Of a stretch of 18,844 nt of DNA, positions 16,238 through 18,844 are shown piece by piece. The number at the start of each line of letters is the position of its first letter. The first letter of the stretch is position 1. The position numbers and the translations under genes were made by a program. Source of the DNA: CALOBA01 sp942491465 (lineage in GTDB: Bacteria > Pseudomonadota > Gammaproteobacteria > Chromatiales > Chromatiaceae); NCBI GenBank assembly GCA_942491465.1, contig CALOBA010000043.1, positions 1 through 18,844 on the forward strand, in the 5' to 3' direction. The notes under the pieces are model-generated. The model had not been told where the DNA came from. It ran no database searches and was given only the letters and a program-made list of their open reading frames with translations.

Positions 16238-18844
16238 TCTCCAAGACCTTCGTCGAGCGCCCACGCCTGGCCGCGGTGGTCTCGATCGTGATCGTAGTCG
16301 CCGGCCTGCTGGCGCTGCGCGCGATCCCGGTCGCCCAATACCCCGACATCACCCCGCCGGTGGTGCAGGTCACGGCCAGCTATCCGGGGGCCGATGCGCA
16401 GACCATCGCCGACACCGTCGGCGCGCCGATCGAGGAGCAGGTCAACGGCGTCGAGAACATGATGTACATGTCGTCGACGGCCTCGAGCAGCGGCAGCTAT
16501 TCGCTGATGGTCACCTTCGCCGTCGGCACCGACCCGGACATCGCCCAGGTCAATACCCAAAACCGCGTCTCCCAGGCCCTGGCCAAGCTGCCCGAGGAGG
16601 TCCAGAGCCTGGGCGTGACCGTGAAGGCCCAGTCCACCAACCTGCTGCTGGTGATCCCGGTCTACTCGCCGGACGGCAGCAAGGACTCCATCTTCCTGTC
16701 GAACTTCGCCACCATCAATGTCCAGGACGAGCTGGCGCGGGTCGGCGGCGTCGGCAATGCGATGCAGTTCGGCGCGCTGGACTATTCCATGCGCATCTGG
16801 CTGCAGCCCGAGCGCATGGCGGCGCTCGGCATCGCCCCGTCCGATGTCAAGAACGCCATCGCGCAGCAGAACCTGCAGGCGGCCCTGGGCGCCGTCGGCG
16901 GCCCGCCCACCGGCGACGATCAGGTGTTCCAATACACCATCTCCACCAAGGGCCAGCTGGTCTCGCCCCAGGAATTCGGCCAGATCGTCGTGCGCACCGG
17001 CGCCGACGGCGGCATCGTGCGCATCGACGACATCGCGCGGGTCGAGCTGGGCTCGCAGGACTACAGCACCAGCACCCGCTACGACGGCAAGCCCGCGGCG
17101 GCCATCGCCATCTACCAGGCCCCGGGGGCCAACGCCCTGGCGGTGGTCGAGCAGGTGAAGGCCAAGCTCGAGGAACTCTCCAAGCGCTTCCCCGACGGCG
17201 TCGCGGCGACGGTGCAGTACGACTCCACCAAGTTCGTCACCGCCTCCATCGAGGAGATCATGGTTACGCTGGCGATCACCGCCGTGATCGTGCTGATCGT
17301 GGTCTTCGTCTTCCTGCAGGACCTGCGCGCGACCATCGTCCCGGCGCTGACCATCCCGGTGTCGCTGATCGGCGTCTTCATCGTGCTCATGGCCGCCGGC
17401 TTCTCGGCCAACACCATCAGCCTGTTCGCGGTGGTGCTCGCCATCGGGCTGGTGGTGGACGACGCCATCGTCGTGGTCGAGAACGTGCAGCGGATCATGG
17501 TCGAGGACGGGCTCGACCGACGCGCGGCCACGCTCAAGGCCATGGGCCAGGTCACCGGCCCCATCGTCTCCACCACGCTGGTGCTGTTCGCGATCTTCGC
17601 CCCGGTGGCCTTCCTGCCCGGCATCACCGGCGAGCTGTTCCGCCAGTTTGCCGTCACCATCTCGGCGGCGGTGGCCATCTCGGCGCTGAACGCGCTGACC
17701 CTGTCGCCGGTGCTCACCTCGCTGTTCCTCGGCCAGCCCAAGCAGGCCCGGCGCGGCCCGTTCAAGTGGTTCAACGCCGGGCTCGATAAGACCCGCAACG
17801 GCTATGTGCGCGTGGTCGGGCTGATCGCACGGCGCTCGGCGGTGGCCGGGCTGTTGATCGTGCTCATCGCCGGCGCGGCGCTGCTGATCCTCGATCGCCT
17901 GCCCACCGGCTTCATCCCCAACGAGGACCAGGGCGCGCTGTTCGTCGATGTCAGCCTGCCCGCCGGCGCCGCCCTGCCCCGCACCAACGCGGTCATGGAA
18001 CAGGTGCGCGCGATCGCCGAGCAGACCGACGGCGTGGCCAGCCTGCTGACGGTGTCGGGCTACAGCATGCTGACCGGGTCCTCGTCATCGAACGCCGGCC
18101 TCGGCGTCATCGTGCTCGAGCCCTGGGACGAGCGCACCACCAAGGCAACGCGGCTGAAGGGCCTGTATGCGAGCCTCAGCGCCAAACTGGACGCCGTCGC
18201 CGGCGCCGACGTGCTGGTCTTCCCGCCGCCGCCGATCCCCGGCCTCGGCACCGCCGGCGGCTTCGCGATGCAGCTGGAGGCCCTCGGCGGCCAGTCGCCC
18301 GACGACCTGACCCAGGTGCTCAAGGGGCTGCTCGCCACGGCCAACGGCGACGCGCGCATCGGTCGCGCCTACTCCACCTTCAACGCCGACAACCCCAAGC
18401 TCTACCTCGACCTCGACCGCACCAAGGCCGAGTACCTCGACATCGCCGTCGCCGACGTCTTCAGCACCATGCAGTCGGTGTTCGGCAGCACCTACGTGAA
18501 CAACTTCACCTATCAGGGCCGCACCTACCAGGTCAACATCCAGGCCGAGGGCGACGCGCGCAGCGCCGTGGACGACATCGCCGCCACCTACGTGCGCTCG
18601 GGCAGCGGCGAGATGGTGCCGATCTCGGTGCTGGCCGAGATCCGCAACGAACTCGGCGCCGACCTGATCTTCCGCTACAACCAGTTCCCGACCGCCGCCA
18701 TCAACGGCGCGCCGGCCCCCGGCTGGTCCGCCGGCGATGCGATGGCGGCCATGCAGCAGGCGGCCGAGCAGGCCCTGCCCGACGGCTACGGCTACGAATG
18801 GACGGCGCTGTCGTATCAGCAGTCCCAGCAGAGCGCCGGCGGCG
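16234..18844 (+). CDS. RND multidrug efflux transporter, HAE1 (AcrB/MexB-like) family, 3' end beyond window
   Basis: This is a proton-driven inner-membrane pump that exports hydrophobic or amphiphilic compounds through a tripartite complex. The 870 residues visible start MISKTFVERPRLAAVVSIVI, with TM1 at about 10-29, then AQYPDITPPVVQV and YPGADAQTIADTVGAPIEEQVNGVENMMYMSS, classic HAE1 sequence. TM2-TM6 lie at about 341-500. The proton-relay Asp pair is present at 409-410 in LAIGLVVDDAIVVVEN, and PTGFIPNEDQGALFVDVSLP marks the second half. About 170-190 residues, including TM8-TM12, lie beyond the right edge. The open frame has no interruption. The start overlaps the adaptor stop, as in acrAB-type operons. 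Heavy-metal (HME) pumps differ at these motifs, so a drug-type pump is favoured. No outer-membrane partner is seen in the window; it may follow downstream. Confidence 0.96.
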   Translation, partial: MISKTFVERPRLAAVVSIVIVVAGLLALRAIPVAQYPDITPPVVQVTASYPGADAQTIADTVGAPIEEQVNGVENMMYMSSTASSSGSYSLMVTFAVGTDPDIAQVNTQNRVSQALAKLPEEVQSLGVTVKAQSTNLLLVIPVYSPDGSKDSIFLSNFATINVQDELARVGGVGNAMQFGALDYSMRIWLQPERMAALGIAPSDVKNAIAQQNLQAALGAVGGPPTGDDQVFQYTISTKGQLVSPQEFGQIVVRTGADGGIVRIDDIARVELGSQDYSTSTRYDGKPAAAIAIYQAPGANALAVVEQVKAKLEELSKRFPDGVAATVQYDSTKFVTASIEEIMVTLAITAVIVLIVVFVFLQDLRATIVPALTIPVSLIGVFIVLMAAGFSANTISLFAVVLAIGLVVDDAIVVVENVQRIMVEDGLDRRAATLKAMGQVTGPIVSTTLVLFAIFAPVAFLPGITGELFRQFAVTISAAVAISALNALTLSPVLTSLFLGQPKQARRGPFKWFNAGLDKTRNGYVRVVGLIARRSAVAGLLIVLIAGAALLILDRLPTGFIPNEDQGALFVDVSLPAGAALPRTNAVMEQVRAIAEQTDGVASLLTVSGYSMLTGSSSSNAGLGVIVLEPWDERTTKATRLKGLYASLSAKLDAVAGADVLVFPPPPIPGLGTAGGFAMQLEALGGQSPDDLTQVLKGLLATANGDARIGRAYSTFNADNPKLYLDLDRTKAEYLDIAVADVFSTMQSVFGSTYVNNFTYQGRTYQVNIQAEGDARSAVDDIAATYVRSGSGEMVPISVLAEIRNELGADLIFRYNQFPTAAINGAPAPGWSAGDAMAAMQQAAEQALPDGYGYEWTALSYQQSQQSAGG

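Noticed and set aside
15862..16932. Minus-strand frame opposite the adaptor-pump junction
   Set aside because: Both plus-strand genes are strongly supported here and the antisense frame has no domain.

Overview
The window is very GC-rich chromosomal DNA, apparently from a gammaproteobacterium. An E. coli-type recC-recB-recD operon, the gene families present and the REP-like palindromes suggest a purple-sulfur (Chromatiaceae-like) or related lineage, but that placement is an inference. Every recognisable gene from the left edge to 14266 is on the minus strand. One two-gene operon runs on the plus strand from 14834 past the right edge.

Layout, read along the minus strand from right to left: recC (14266-10964), recB (10967-7179) and recD (7182-5248) are joined by ATGA stop/start overlaps and encode the whole RecBCD helicase-nuclease. 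After 85 bp comes folA (dihydrofolate reductase, 5162-4656), then leuA (2-isopropylmalate synthase, 4445-2889). Fifty bp further on is a family 4 uracil-DNA glycosylase (2838-1585) with a long, internally duplicated proline-rich linker. After a 378-bp gap holding an unusual repeat element come a DUF971 protein (1206-775) and a subtilisin-type S8 protease. The protease is cut by the left edge and, as sequenced, carries a frameshift near 285-305.

Plus strand: a 567-bp divergent intergenic region (14267-14833) packed with nested palindromes precedes a periplasmic adaptor (14834-16237) and an overlapping HAE1-family RND efflux pump (16234 to the right edge, truncated). No outer-membrane channel gene lies inside the window.

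The part that ordinary genes do not explain is the repeat system. Element A (1281-1548) has 37-bp imperfect terminal inverted repeats around 19 tandem TTGTCG/CTGTCG hexamers and four inverted copies. Element B (14422-14510) is a 26-bp near-perfect inverted repeat. The two share the same end motif (TTCAGAAACAA, preceded by CTTAGGA-like sequence) although they lie 13 kb apart and have different interiors. Element B is nested with a REP-like pair inside an outer 14-bp inverted repeat (14392-14629), and a degenerate run of the same hexamer type lies at 14699-14722. This looks like a family of small non-autonomous mobile or structural elements, and it is the best candidate here for something undescribed.
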